A stretch of 64,000 bases of DNA, taken from the NCBI GenBank assembly GCA_037446395.1, contig JBBIIP010000006.1:53242-117241 (forward strand), in the 5' to 3' direction. A program made the translations under genes and the position numbers. Of the stretch, positions 53,024 through 60,757 are shown one piece after another. Positions within the stretch are counted from its first letter, which is position 1, and each line of letters starts with the position of its first letter. This stretch comes from JAAYJT01 sp037446395 (lineage in GTDB: Bacteria > Bacteroidota > Bacteroidia > Bacteroidales > JAAYJT01). Under the pieces are notes generated by a model. The model was not told the DNA's origin. It worked only from the letters and a program-made list of their open reading frames with translations, and made no database searches.

Positions 53024-53788
53024 ATGTTTGTAATAATTTCCCCATCCAAAACAATGAATTTTGAGTATGTTCAGAGCAAAACTTCTACCCTACCTCCATT
53101 TCTTACCCGGGCATCAGAGGTTGCACATTTAATGAAAGGTCAGACATCAGCTGGCCTTGAGAAGCTATTACAAATCAGTAAAAAATTAGCAGAATCCACA
53201 GCCATGTTCTATTCAGACTGGGACATTCAAAAACACCACAAGCAGGGCAAGGCTGCCATTTTTACTTACCAGGGTGATGTTTACCAGGGACTGGGTGCTG
53301 CAAACTTCAGCGAAGACGACCTGCAGTTCGCCCAAGATCATCTGAGAATCCTCTCGGGGTTATATGGTATAATCCGTCCGCTCGATAAAATACTTCCCTA
53401 CAGGCTTGAGATGAGTACCTCCCTTGCACCCGGGGAAAAAATTGACCTCTATGACTTTTGGAAAAACCACATTACACAGCATCTCATCGAGGCCATGGAA
53501 AAAACAGACACAAGAACCCTTGTGAACCTGGCTTCTGAAGAATACTCAAAATCAATTGATTACAAACTACTCGATGCGTCGGTCATACAGCCTGTTTTCA
53601 AAGACTTCGCAGACGGAAAATATAAAGTTATAGCCTATTACGCGAAAAAGGCAAGGGGTTTGATGAGTAGGTTTATCATTAAAAACCAGATAAGTGATGT
53701 TGATGAATTAAAGCTCTTCGACAGCGATGGCTATTATTTCAGCGAGCCTTACTCCTCAACCACCAAGTGGGTTTTCGCAAGGGGTTAG
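53024..53788 (+). CDS. yaaA: Peroxide stress resistance protein YaaA
   Basis: A 254-residue DUF328/UPF0246 protein. The N-terminal motif FVIISPSKTMNF and the central LSGLYGIIRPLDKILPYRLEM are diagnostic, as is NLASEEYSKSIDY. In E. coli YaaA lowers free iron during hydrogen peroxide stress and belongs to the OxyR regulon; the fold binds DNA. The convergent neighbour is a glutathione peroxidase, so two oxidative-stress genes lie side by side, although on opposite strands. Confidence 0.94.
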   Translation: MFVIISPSKTMNFEYVQSKTSTLPPFLTRASEVAHLMKGQTSAGLEKLLQISKKLAESTAMFYSDWDIQKHHKQGKAAIFTYQGDVYQGLGAANFSEDDLQFAQDHLRILSGLYGIIRPLDKILPYRLEMSTSLAPGEKIDLYDFWKNHITQHLIEAMEKTDTRTLVNLASEEYSKSIDYKLLDASVIQPVFKDFADGKYKVIAYYAKKARGLMSRFIIKNQISDVDELKLFDSDGYYFSEPYSSTTKWVFARG

Positions 53789-53796
53789 AAAATTCT

Positions 53797-54342
53797 TTAT
53801 CTGGTAATCCATTCAACAATCTCATCGGCAAGAGGGCTGGTACGCGGAGGGAGCATTTTAACGAGTTTCCCCTGCTCATCAACCAGGTATTTCTGAAAGT
53901 TCCAACTAACATTGGAGTCAAAAACACCATTTAGTTCCTTCTTAGTAAGCCAATTATAAATTGGATCCGTGTCATCGCCCTTGACGGATATTTTGGCCAT
54001 CATTGGAAATGTCACGCCATAATTCTTTTGGCAGAACTCGGCAATATCCTCGTTTGTACCTGGCTCCTGGTTGCTGAAATTATTTGCCGGAAAACCGATT
54101 ATTACAAATTTGTCTCCTCCGTATGTATCGAAAAGCTGCTGCAATTTCTCGTATTGGGGCGTGAGGCCGCATTTCGAGGCGGTGTTCACAATCAATACCT
54201 TTTTACCTTTAAGCGAAGACATATCAAATACTTCACCCGCAAGCGTTGTCGTTTTAAAATCATGTAGGGTATTGATAGGCTGCGAAATCAGGGTTAGATA
54301 GGTTGCCGTAAGCAGGGTAGCTAAAAAGAGTATTTTTTTCAT
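53797..54342 (-). CDS. Exported glutathione peroxidase-like thiol peroxidase
   Basis: A 181-residue GPx-family protein with an N-terminal signal peptide (about residues 1-20), so it acts in the periplasm. The peroxidatic Cys58 is in NTASKCGLTPQYE. The tetrad Gln region reads GFPANNF instead of GFPxNQF, with Asn in the Gln position, and the Trp/Asn motif is VSWNFQKYLVD. Non-selenium bacterial members usually use thioredoxin-like reductants rather than glutathione. It converges on yaaA with 8 bases between the stops. Confidence 0.92.
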   Translation of the reverse strand: MKKILFLATLLTATYLTLISQPINTLHDFKTTTLAGEVFDMSSLKGKKVLIVNTASKCGLTPQYEKLQQLFDTYGGDKFVIIGFPANNFSNQEPGTNEDIAEFCQKNYGVTFPMMAKISVKGDDTDPIYNWLTKKELNGVFDSNVSWNFQKYLVDEQGKLVKMLPPRTSPLADEIVEWITR

Positions 54343-54766
54343 GTTTAGTTTTTCAATTAAACAAGTTATTGAAGATAAGGTTCAAAATGAAAGTCAACCA
54401 AAAATCATTTTCTTCTCCGCCAATTTATAAATTTCAGGTTCTGCTGCGAGACAAGAGTGCAGATGTTGAGAAAAGAAATAAGTATGGTAAATATTTACGA
54501 AGCGCAAAACCGAACGTCCGGCAAATTGATAAATACTGCACTTGAAATGAAATGCCGTTGAATCAAACTCATAAAACTTTGAGTCGTTCATTGTCTATTG
54601 ATTGTAGATGTTTGCACAATGTTGGCAGGTAGCTTTTCAACTTAAGCCCTGACAACTAATTCGTTCTCTGTCGAATGTGTGTATTCAACGAACTATTATT
54701 AATTCATTAGCGAAAACAGGCCGAATGAATCATGGAATTATCGGAAGAAACCCTTCAGGCGGAATT
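54343..54766. other. Intergenic region, nothing assignable
   Basis: 424 bases with no recognised gene, RNA or repeat. A 52-codon frame on the plus strand (54387-54545; MKVNQKSFSSPPIYKF...) looks protein-like but has no known relative and no promoter, so I do not call it. Confidence 0.4.
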
Positions 54767-55324
54767 TCAGGAAAGCATGTGAACCGGTATAATAATCTCC
54801 TTGCCGGTCTCAATGGCCTTTTCGTTTTCGGGAATTAAAATGTGATGACGTGCAGGCAAAGATTTTTCAAGTCCTTTGTGAACTGTTTCCATGCTGACAA
54901 TTGGTTTCACTTTCAGGAATCCACCGAGCACGATCATGTTGAAAACCTTTGATAGTCCAAGTGTTCCAGCCATCTCTGCTGCATCAACCGAATAAATGTT
55001 GATGTCCTTGCGTGTAGGGTATCTTGTGATCCCATTGGGATCGAAGATGAGCAATCCTCCTGGTTTGACACTCGATTCAAATTTATCGAGCGATTGTTGG
55101 TTCAGAATGATTGCCGTATCAAATTTATTCAGAATGGGCGAACATATGCGCTCATCGCTGATAATCACCGTTACATTGGCAGTACCACCGCGCATTTCGG
55201 GGCCGTAGGAGGGCATCCAGCTAACTTCTTTGCCCTGCATTATGCCTGAATATGCGAGAATTTTGCCCATTGAGAGTACACCCTGACCCCCAAAACCAGC
55301 TATGATAATTTCTTCTGTCATCAC
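54767..55324 (-). CDS. 2-oxoacid:ferredoxin oxidoreductase, gamma subunit
   Basis: A 185-residue gamma (KorC/VorA-type) subunit. The N-terminal EEIIIAGFGGQGVLSMGKIL and the following SWMPSYGPEMRGGTANVTVI are typical. It is the last gene of a four-gene operon in the order delta, alpha, beta, gamma, with 33 bases from the beta gene. The complex oxidatively decarboxylates a 2-oxoacid to acyl-CoA, reducing ferredoxin; the gamma subunit forms part of the CoA-handling core. Confidence 0.93.
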   Translation of the reverse strand: MMTEEIIIAGFGGQGVLSMGKILAYSGIMQGKEVSWMPSYGPEMRGGTANVTVIISDERICSPILNKFDTAIILNQQSLDKFESSVKPGGLLIFDPNGITRYPTRKDINIYSVDAAEMAGTLGLSKVFNMIVLGGFLKVKPIVSMETVHKGLEKSLPARHHILIPENEKAIETGKEIIIPVHMLS

Positions 55325-55357
55325 ATAAGGAGTTTCAAAAATTTAAAAATATTTAGA

Positions 55358-56161
55358 TCAGGTTCCCTGGTTTTCGGGAGTCTTAATATCCCCAAGAGGG
55401 TAGAATGGAAACATATTCTCCTCCATCCATTTATTGGCCATGCGAGGTGTCATTTTCCAGCCCGAGTTGCAATTCGATACGATTTCGACAAGACTGGTAC
55501 CCATATTCTTATTTTGATACTCAAAAGCCAGGCGCAGGGCTTTTTTTGCTTTACGCACAGACGCAGGTGTGTGAACTGCTTGTCGGGTTACATAACAGGT
55601 TCCGGGTAACTGTGCTACCAATTCTGAAATTTTCAGCGGATTACCCATCGTTGTTATATCGCGGCCATAGGGAGAGGTTGAGGATATCATTCCGGGCAAT
55701 GTGGTGGGAGCCATTTGTCCTCCAGTCATGCCGTAGATGCCATTGTTAATAAATATGATCGTAAAATTGTCGCCACGGTTGCAGGCATGAATGGTTTCTG
55801 CCGTGCCGATGGCAGCCAAATCTCCATCGCCCTGATAAGTGAATACAAATTTTTCAGGCATCAGGCGCTTGATTGCCGTTGCCAAGGCGGGTGCACGGCC
55901 GTGTGCAGCCTGTTGCATATCAAAATTAAAAAAGTTGTATGCCAATACCGAGCAACCCACAGGAGCAATGCCAATGATCTTATCCTGAATGCCCATCTCC
56001 TCAATAACCTCAGCGAGGATACGGTGTGCGGTGCCGTGGCCGCAGCCCGGGCAGTAGCTGAGAATACTGTCGGACATCACGCTGGATTTCTTATAAACCA
56101 GGTTTTCTTCTTTAATGATATCTGCCGAAGTAAAAGTGTTTTCCATAATTTTAACATCCAA
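55358..56161 (-). CDS. 2-oxoacid:ferredoxin oxidoreductase, beta (TPP-binding) subunit
   Basis: A 267-residue beta subunit. It binds thiamine diphosphate and a 4Fe-4S cluster: YCPGCGHGTAHR, IAPVGCSVLAYNFF, and the TPP motif QGDGDLAAIGTAETIHACNR followed by FINNGIYGMTGGQMAPTT. The longest frame overlaps the alpha gene by 11 bases; the ATG at 56146 (MENTF) would remove the overlap. It is cotranscribed with the alpha subunit. The two-gene pair gives the catalytic core. Confidence 0.95.
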   Translation of the reverse strand: MDVKIMENTFTSADIIKEENLVYKKSSVMSDSILSYCPGCGHGTAHRILAEVIEEMGIQDKIIGIAPVGCSVLAYNFFNFDMQQAAHGRAPALATAIKRLMPEKFVFTYQGDGDLAAIGTAETIHACNRGDNFTIIFINNGIYGMTGGQMAPTTLPGMISSTSPYGRDITTMGNPLKISELVAQLPGTCYVTRQAVHTPASVRKAKKALRLAFEYQNKNMGTSLVEIVSNCNSGWKMTPRMANKWMEENMFPFYPLGDIKTPENQGT

Positions 56162-57236
56162 TAATTTTTTCTTCGAATGCTTCTAAAACTTCTGAAGGTG
56201 TTGGAATAATTCCTCCAAATCGCCCGAAATGCTCGGTTTTGATTTTTCCGCAAACAGAGAGTTTGACATCTTCAATCATTTGCCCTGCATTCATTTCAAC
56301 AACAAGGATTCCTTTAAGGCGCATTGCATAGCTTGCCAGTTTTTCCGAAGGAAAAGGAAATAGCGTAATTGGCCGTAAAAGCCCGACTTTAATACCCTTT
56401 GCACGTCCAAGCTGGACGGCTTTGTGGCAAATTCGTGCACAGGTTCCAAAAGCAACCAGCAAATACTCTGCATCGTCGCACATGATTTCCTCAAAACGAA
56501 CTTCATCACGTTCCATCAGCGCATACTTGGATTGAAGTTTTAGATTGTGCTTTTCTTGCTTTATAGATTCCAGCTCGAGCGATGTAATGACGTTTCTTGC
56601 TCTGGTTGCGGGTTTTCCGAGCGTTGCCCACGGACACTGTTTTCTGATTTCGTCTTCGGTTCTGCGGGGTTTCTGTTCGGGCAGTTCAACTTTTTCCATC
56701 ATTTGCCCAATCGCGCCATCCGATAAAAGCATCACCGGATTGCGATATTTAAAAGCTAGGTCAAAACCGAGTAAGGTGAAATCAGCCATCTCCTGCACCG
56801 AAGCGGGTGCCAGCACGAGCATGCGATAATCGCCATGCCCTCCTCCTTTCACAGCCTGAAAATAATCTGCCTGCGAGGGTTGGATGGTGCCTAACCCAGG
56901 TCCACCTCGGACAATATTCAGGATGACACATGGAAGCTCTGCTCCTGCAATATATGAAATACCTTCCTGCATAAGGCTGATGCCAGGGCTGGATGAAGAA
57001 GTGATGACCATCTTTCCGCAACCGGCTGCGCCATATAGCATGTTGATTGCAGCGATTTCGCTCTCAACCTGTAGCACTACCATACCTGTTCGCTCATATG
57101 GGTTCTCGGCCATCAGGTATTCAAGTACCTCTGATTGAGGGGTGATTGGGTAGCCAAAATAACCGTCGGCGCCTGCACGAACAGCAGCCTCTGCCACTGC
57201 TTCGTTTCCTTTCATGAGTTTAATATCTTTTGTCAT
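56151..57236 (-). CDS. vorB: 2-oxoacid:ferredoxin oxidoreductase, alpha subunit (VorB/KorA type)
   Basis: A 361-residue alpha subunit. It begins KLMKGNEAVAEAAVRAGADG, continues with YFGYPITPQSEVLEYLM and VESEIAAINMLYGAAGCGKM, then TSSSSPGISLMQEGISYIAG, all characteristic of the branched-chain (3-methyl-2-oxobutanoate) or 2-oxoglutarate enzymes. The symbol follows common usage for this subtype; which 2-oxoacid is used cannot be decided from sequence. Oxygen-sensitive ferredoxin-linked enzymes of this class fit an anaerobic lifestyle. It lies 17 bases after the ferredoxin subunit gene. Confidence 0.9.
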   Translation of the reverse strand: MTKDIKLMKGNEAVAEAAVRAGADGYFGYPITPQSEVLEYLMAENPYERTGMVVLQVESEIAAINMLYGAAGCGKMVITSSSSPGISLMQEGISYIAGAELPCVILNIVRGGPGLGTIQPSQADYFQAVKGGGHGDYRMLVLAPASVQEMADFTLLGFDLAFKYRNPVMLLSDGAIGQMMEKVELPEQKPRRTEDEIRKQCPWATLGKPATRARNVITSLELESIKQEKHNLKLQSKYALMERDEVRFEEIMCDDAEYLLVAFGTCARICHKAVQLGRAKGIKVGLLRPITLFPFPSEKLASYAMRLKGILVVEMNAGQMIEDVKLSVCGKIKTEHFGRFGGIIPTPSEVLEAFEEKIIGC

Positions 57237-57253
57237 TACAATGAGTTTGAGGA

Positions 57254-57481
57254 TTATGAAGTTTTTTTAACCCTGTAAACGGTTATTACCGCATCGGGGC
57301 AAACTACGGCACAATTTGTGCAACCGGTGCACTCATCATTTACCATTTCAAGATAATGATAGCCCTTGCTATTAACACTTTTCGCCAGTGTAATTACTTC
57401 ATTCGGACAAGTCGGTACACAAACCTCACAACCCTTGCACCGTTCAATATCTATCACAATCGTGCCTTTTACTTTAGCCAT
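57254..57481 (-). CDS. 4Fe-4S ferredoxin-type (delta) subunit of the 2-oxoacid oxidoreductase
   Basis: A 75-residue protein with two classic 4Fe-4S motifs, CKGCEVCVPTCP and CTGCTNCAVVCP, taking electrons from the catalytic subunits and passing them to free ferredoxin. It is the first gene of the operon, 17 bases before the alpha gene. I see no exact TAnnTTTG box upstream on the minus strand; TAATTTCG at 57532-57539 differs by one base. Confidence 0.94.
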   Translation of the reverse strand: MAKVKGTIVIDIERCKGCEVCVPTCPNEVITLAKSVNSKGYHYLEMVNDECTGCTNCAVVCPDAVITVYRVKKTS

Positions 57482-57764
57482 ATTTTGAACAATTGGTTTT
57501 GAAAACTAAGAATTCGTAGCTGCGAAATTAGAAAAATTACATTTTATAAATGACATGATCCGATGAAAAATAAGCGGTTTGCCACTATTTAAAACGTATT
57601 TAGATAAGAAGGCTCAGAATCTTACCCCAATAATACATGCTAAAAACTTTTATTATCGAAAATTCCAATTCAATGTGGGTTTCTTTTTAATCTTGGTTGC
57701 CGGTATGAAATATCGCACGCCATGAAGAAGTCCCTCGCTTCGTATTACTTATGGCATATTTAAC

Positions 57765-57772
57765 TACTTTTG
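57765..57772 (+). promoter_or_regulatory. -7 promoter box for ffh
   Basis: TACTTTTG, exact TAnnTTTG match, 22 bases before the ATG at 57795. It puts the expected transcription start at the TTG at 57777, so the ATG is the better start for ffh. Confidence 0.6.
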
Positions 57773-57794
57773 CGCTTTGAAATCCAGTTTAATC

Positions 57795-59135
57795 ATGTTT
57801 GAGAACCTAAGCGATAAACTTGACAGGGCCTTTAAGGTACTAAAAGGGCAAGGCCACATCACCGAAATCAACGTGGCTGAATCACTAAAAGATGTACGAA
57901 AGGCATTGCTCGATGCGGATGTAAACTATAAAATTGCCAAACAATTTACAGATACTGTAAAAGAAAAAGCCATGGGGGCTTTCGTTCTAACGGCAGTTTC
58001 GCCGGGGCAGTTGATGGTCAAAATAGTGCACGACGAGTTGGTTCAACTCATGGGCGGAGAACGCACTGATATTAACCTGAAAGGGAACCCCTCCATAATT
58101 CTGATCTCAGGATTGCAAGGATCAGGGAAAACAACGTTTGCAGCAAAATTAGCCGCTCACATTAAATCAAAGCGCGGTAAAAAACCGTTGTTGGTTGCCT
58201 GCGATATTTATCGCCCTGCCGCCATTGAGCAACTTAAAGTACTTGGTGGCCAGGTTGAAGTTGATGTGTTTAGTGAAGAGGATAGCCGGGACCCGGTTAA
58301 AATCGCAAAAAAATCTGTTTCATATGCCAAAGAAAACGGGTGCCAGGTCGTGATCATTGACACTGCGGGCCGCCTTGCAATTGATGAGCAAATGATGAAT
58401 GAGATTGCGGCTCTGAAACAAGCATTGCAACCCCAGGAAACATTATTTGTGGTTGACGCAATGACTGGGCAAGATGCAGTAAACACGGCTAAAGCTTTTA
58501 ACGACCGCCTGGATTTTAATGGTGTTGTGCTTACCAAGCTCGATGGCGACACCCGCGGTGGAGCAGCCTTGAGTATAAAATCTGTGGTATCAAAACCTAT
58601 TAAGTTTGTGGGTATCGGCGAAAAGTTGGATGCGATTGACGTGTTTTATCCTGAGCGAATGGCCGACCGCATTTTAGGCATGGGCGATATTGTTTCACTC
58701 GTTGAGAAGGCGCAAGAACAGTTCAACGAGGAAGAAGCACGTGCATTACAGAAAAAGCTGGCCAAGAATCAGTTTAATTTTGACGATTTTCTGAGCCAAA
58801 TCCGCCAAATAAAAAAAATGGGCAACGTCAAAGACCTCATGGGGATGATACCGGGAGTAGGAAAAGCAATCAAGGATATTGATGTTGACGACAACGCATT
58901 TAAAAGTATCGAGGCAATTATTCAATCCATGACGCCCCGCGAAAGGGCCGAACCAACATTGCTTAATGGCAGTCGCCGCAAGCGTATTGCTATGGGTAGC
59001 GGCACAGAAATTCAGGAAGTCAACCGGCTGATAAAACAGTTTGAAGACATGCGGCGCATGATGAAAAATATGTCCGGTGGCGGGGCCGCCAACATGATGA
59101 AAATGATGCAACAACAGCGCAATCGCCGGCGTTAA
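57795..59135 (+). CDS. ffh: Signal recognition particle protein Ffh
   Basis: A 446-residue SRP54 homologue that binds 4.5S RNA and signal sequences and delivers nascent chains to FtsY. The start MFENLSDKLDRAFKVLKGQG is canonical. The NG domain has G1 GLQGSGKTTFAAKLA, G3 DTAGRLAIDE and G4 TKLDGDTRGG; the C-terminal M domain shows MGSGTEIQEVNRLIKQFEDM and a Met-rich end. The 4.5S RNA gene was not found in this window. folD follows after 38 bases and is probably cotranscribed. Confidence 0.97.
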   Translation: MFENLSDKLDRAFKVLKGQGHITEINVAESLKDVRKALLDADVNYKIAKQFTDTVKEKAMGAFVLTAVSPGQLMVKIVHDELVQLMGGERTDINLKGNPSIILISGLQGSGKTTFAAKLAAHIKSKRGKKPLLVACDIYRPAAIEQLKVLGGQVEVDVFSEEDSRDPVKIAKKSVSYAKENGCQVVIIDTAGRLAIDEQMMNEIAALKQALQPQETLFVVDAMTGQDAVNTAKAFNDRLDFNGVVLTKLDGDTRGGAALSIKSVVSKPIKFVGIGEKLDAIDVFYPERMADRILGMGDIVSLVEKAQEQFNEEEARALQKKLAKNQFNFDDFLSQIRQIKKMGNVKDLMGMIPGVGKAIKDIDVDDNAFKSIEAIIQSMTPRERAEPTLLNGSRRKRIAMGSGTEIQEVNRLIKQFEDMRRMMKNMSGGGAANMMKMMQQQRNRRR

Positions 59136-59173
59136 ATCATAACAACCTGATTGCAATATTAATAATCCTGTTT

Positions 59174-60055
59174 ATGGCAAAAATTATAGACGGAAAACTT
59201 GTTGCCGAGGCAAAGAAAAAAGAACTGACAGCCGCTGTTCGCGCAATGATTGATGATGGGAAGCCTGCCCCACATCTTGTCGCGGTGATTGTCGGAGATG
59301 ACCCCGCCAGCATGTCTTATGTGAAAAGCAAGGAAAAAACAGCCCAGAGTGTGGGCATGATATCTTCAGTATATCGCCTTCCGTCATCTATAAAAGAGGA
59401 GGAACTTTTGCAGGTGATTGATTTTTTGAATGTTGACAATGAGGTAGATGGCTACATTGTTCAGTTACCCCTTCCCGTGCACATTTCTGCCTTGCGCATG
59501 ACCGAACGAATTAATCCTGCAAAAGATGTTGATGGATTTCATCCTGTAAATACCGGCCGCATGGTACAAAACCTCCCAAGCTATCTTCCGGCAACTCCCT
59601 TTGGCATTCTCCAACTGCTCGAATATTACTCCATTCAAACCGAAGGAAAACATTGTGTCGTACTCGGACGCAGCCAAATTGTCGGAACACCGTTAGCAAT
59701 GCTGCTTTCTCGCAAAACAAACCCGGGAAACTGCACGGTTACAATCTGTCATAGCTTTTCGCAAAACATTGCTGAAATAACGCGCTCTGCCGATATTCTG
59801 ATAGCAGCCATCGGAAAACCTGAGTTCGTTACTGCCGACATGGTGAAAGAGGGTGCTGTTGTGATTGACGTTGGAATTCACCGCAGGGGGAACAAGGAAG
59901 ATGGAACACAAACCATCCTAGGAGATGTGAAATTTGATGAAGTGAGCCGGAAGGCCTCATGGATTACACCGGTTCCGGGTGGCGTTGGTCCAATGACTAT
60001 TGTCGGCTTACTTCAGAATACGTTGAAGGCAGCAAGCAAAGAAATATTCATCTAA
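59174..60055 (+). CDS. folD: Bifunctional methylenetetrahydrofolate dehydrogenase/cyclohydrolase
   Basis: A 293-residue FolD interconverting 5,10-methylene- and 10-formyl-tetrahydrofolate. The catalytic Lys lies in the SMSYVKSKEKTAQSVG region; VDGYIVQLPLPVHI, then PCTPFG-like LPATPFGILQLLEYY, the NADP-binding VVLGRSQIVGTPLAMLL, and ITPVPGGVGPMTIVGLLQNT are all present. Length is normal. It lies 38 bases after ffh and 12 bases before queE. Confidence 0.96.
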   Translation: MAKIIDGKLVAEAKKKELTAAVRAMIDDGKPAPHLVAVIVGDDPASMSYVKSKEKTAQSVGMISSVYRLPSSIKEEELLQVIDFLNVDNEVDGYIVQLPLPVHISALRMTERINPAKDVDGFHPVNTGRMVQNLPSYLPATPFGILQLLEYYSIQTEGKHCVVLGRSQIVGTPLAMLLSRKTNPGNCTVTICHSFSQNIAEITRSADILIAAIGKPEFVTADMVKEGAVVIDVGIHRRGNKEDGTQTILGDVKFDEVSRKASWITPVPGGVGPMTIVGLLQNTLKAASKEIFI

Positions 60056-60067
60056 TTTCCTTGAAAG

Positions 60068-60700
60068 TTGCAACAGAATGAAGATCTACACCTGATCACG
60101 GGGACCTGGCTACCTGTGATGGAAGAGTTTTATTCTTTGCAGGGCGAAGGTTATAATACCGGAGAAGCAGCCTATTTTGTCAGGTTGGGCGGTTGCGACA
60201 ACGGATGCCTGTGGTGCGATGCGAAAGAATCCTGGAATGCCCTGGCGCATCCGCTGGTCGGGGTGGATGACGTGGTTGAACGGGCAACGAAATTCCGGGC
60301 CAGGTCGGTGGTTGTCACCGGCGGAGAGCCCCTGCTTTACAACCTGAACTACCTCTGCAAGAAGCTAAGCGAACAAGGTTTTAAAATATATCTCGAAACA
60401 TCCGGTTCGGAGCCAATCAGCGGCTCCTGGGATTGGGTCTGCCTCTCGCCGAAAAAAGAACACCCTCCCCTTCCTCCCATCTATCATTTGGCAAATGAGT
60501 TGAAAGTAGTCATCACAAGTCCGGATGATCTCGAATTTGCTGAGAAAAACGCAAGGGAGGTCAGCAAAAACTGCCATCTTTTTCTGCAACCAGAGTGGAG
60601 TGCCCGCGACAAAATTATTCCTGTGATTGTTGATTTTATACTCCAAAATCCTGCCTGGTCAATATCGCTGCAAAGCCACAAATACATCAGGATTCCCTGA
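60068..60700 (+). CDS. queE: 7-carboxy-7-deazaguanine synthase QueE
   Basis: A 210-residue radical SAM enzyme of queuosine synthesis that rearranges carboxy-tetrahydropterin to carboxy-deazaguanine. The cluster motif CX3CX2C is Cys43, Cys47, Cys50 in GGCDNGCLWCDAKESWN, and MEEFYSLQGEGYNTGEAAYFVR precedes it. The start is uncertain: a TTG at 60068, 12 bases after folD, keeps the conserved LPVMEEF; GTG 60116 and ATG 60119 are shorter alternatives. No preQ1 riboswitch is seen. VVVTGGEPLLY is the expected GGE motif. Confidence 0.93.
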   Translation: MQQNEDLHLITGTWLPVMEEFYSLQGEGYNTGEAAYFVRLGGCDNGCLWCDAKESWNALAHPLVGVDDVVERATKFRARSVVVTGGEPLLYNLNYLCKKLSEQGFKIYLETSGSEPISGSWDWVCLSPKKEHPPLPPIYHLANELKVVITSPDDLEFAEKNAREVSKNCHLFLQPEWSARDKIIPVIVDFILQNPAWSISLQSHKYIRIP

Positions 60701-60726
60701 CACTGGATTCGATTTGCACGTTTTTG

Positions 60727-60734
60727 TATCTTTA
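60727..60734 (+). promoter_or_regulatory. Possible -7 box for the PorE-like gene
   Basis: TATCTTTA, one mismatch to TAnnTTTG at the last base, 23 bases before the ATG at 60758. No convincing -33 element. Confidence 0.35.
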
Positions 60735-60757
60735 CGGTAAATATCAACAGATAATCC

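Noticed and set aside
54394..54591. 65-codon minus-strand frame upstream of the glutathione peroxidase
   Set aside because: No motif, no promoter, and an equally good frame exists on the other strand; nothing supports either.
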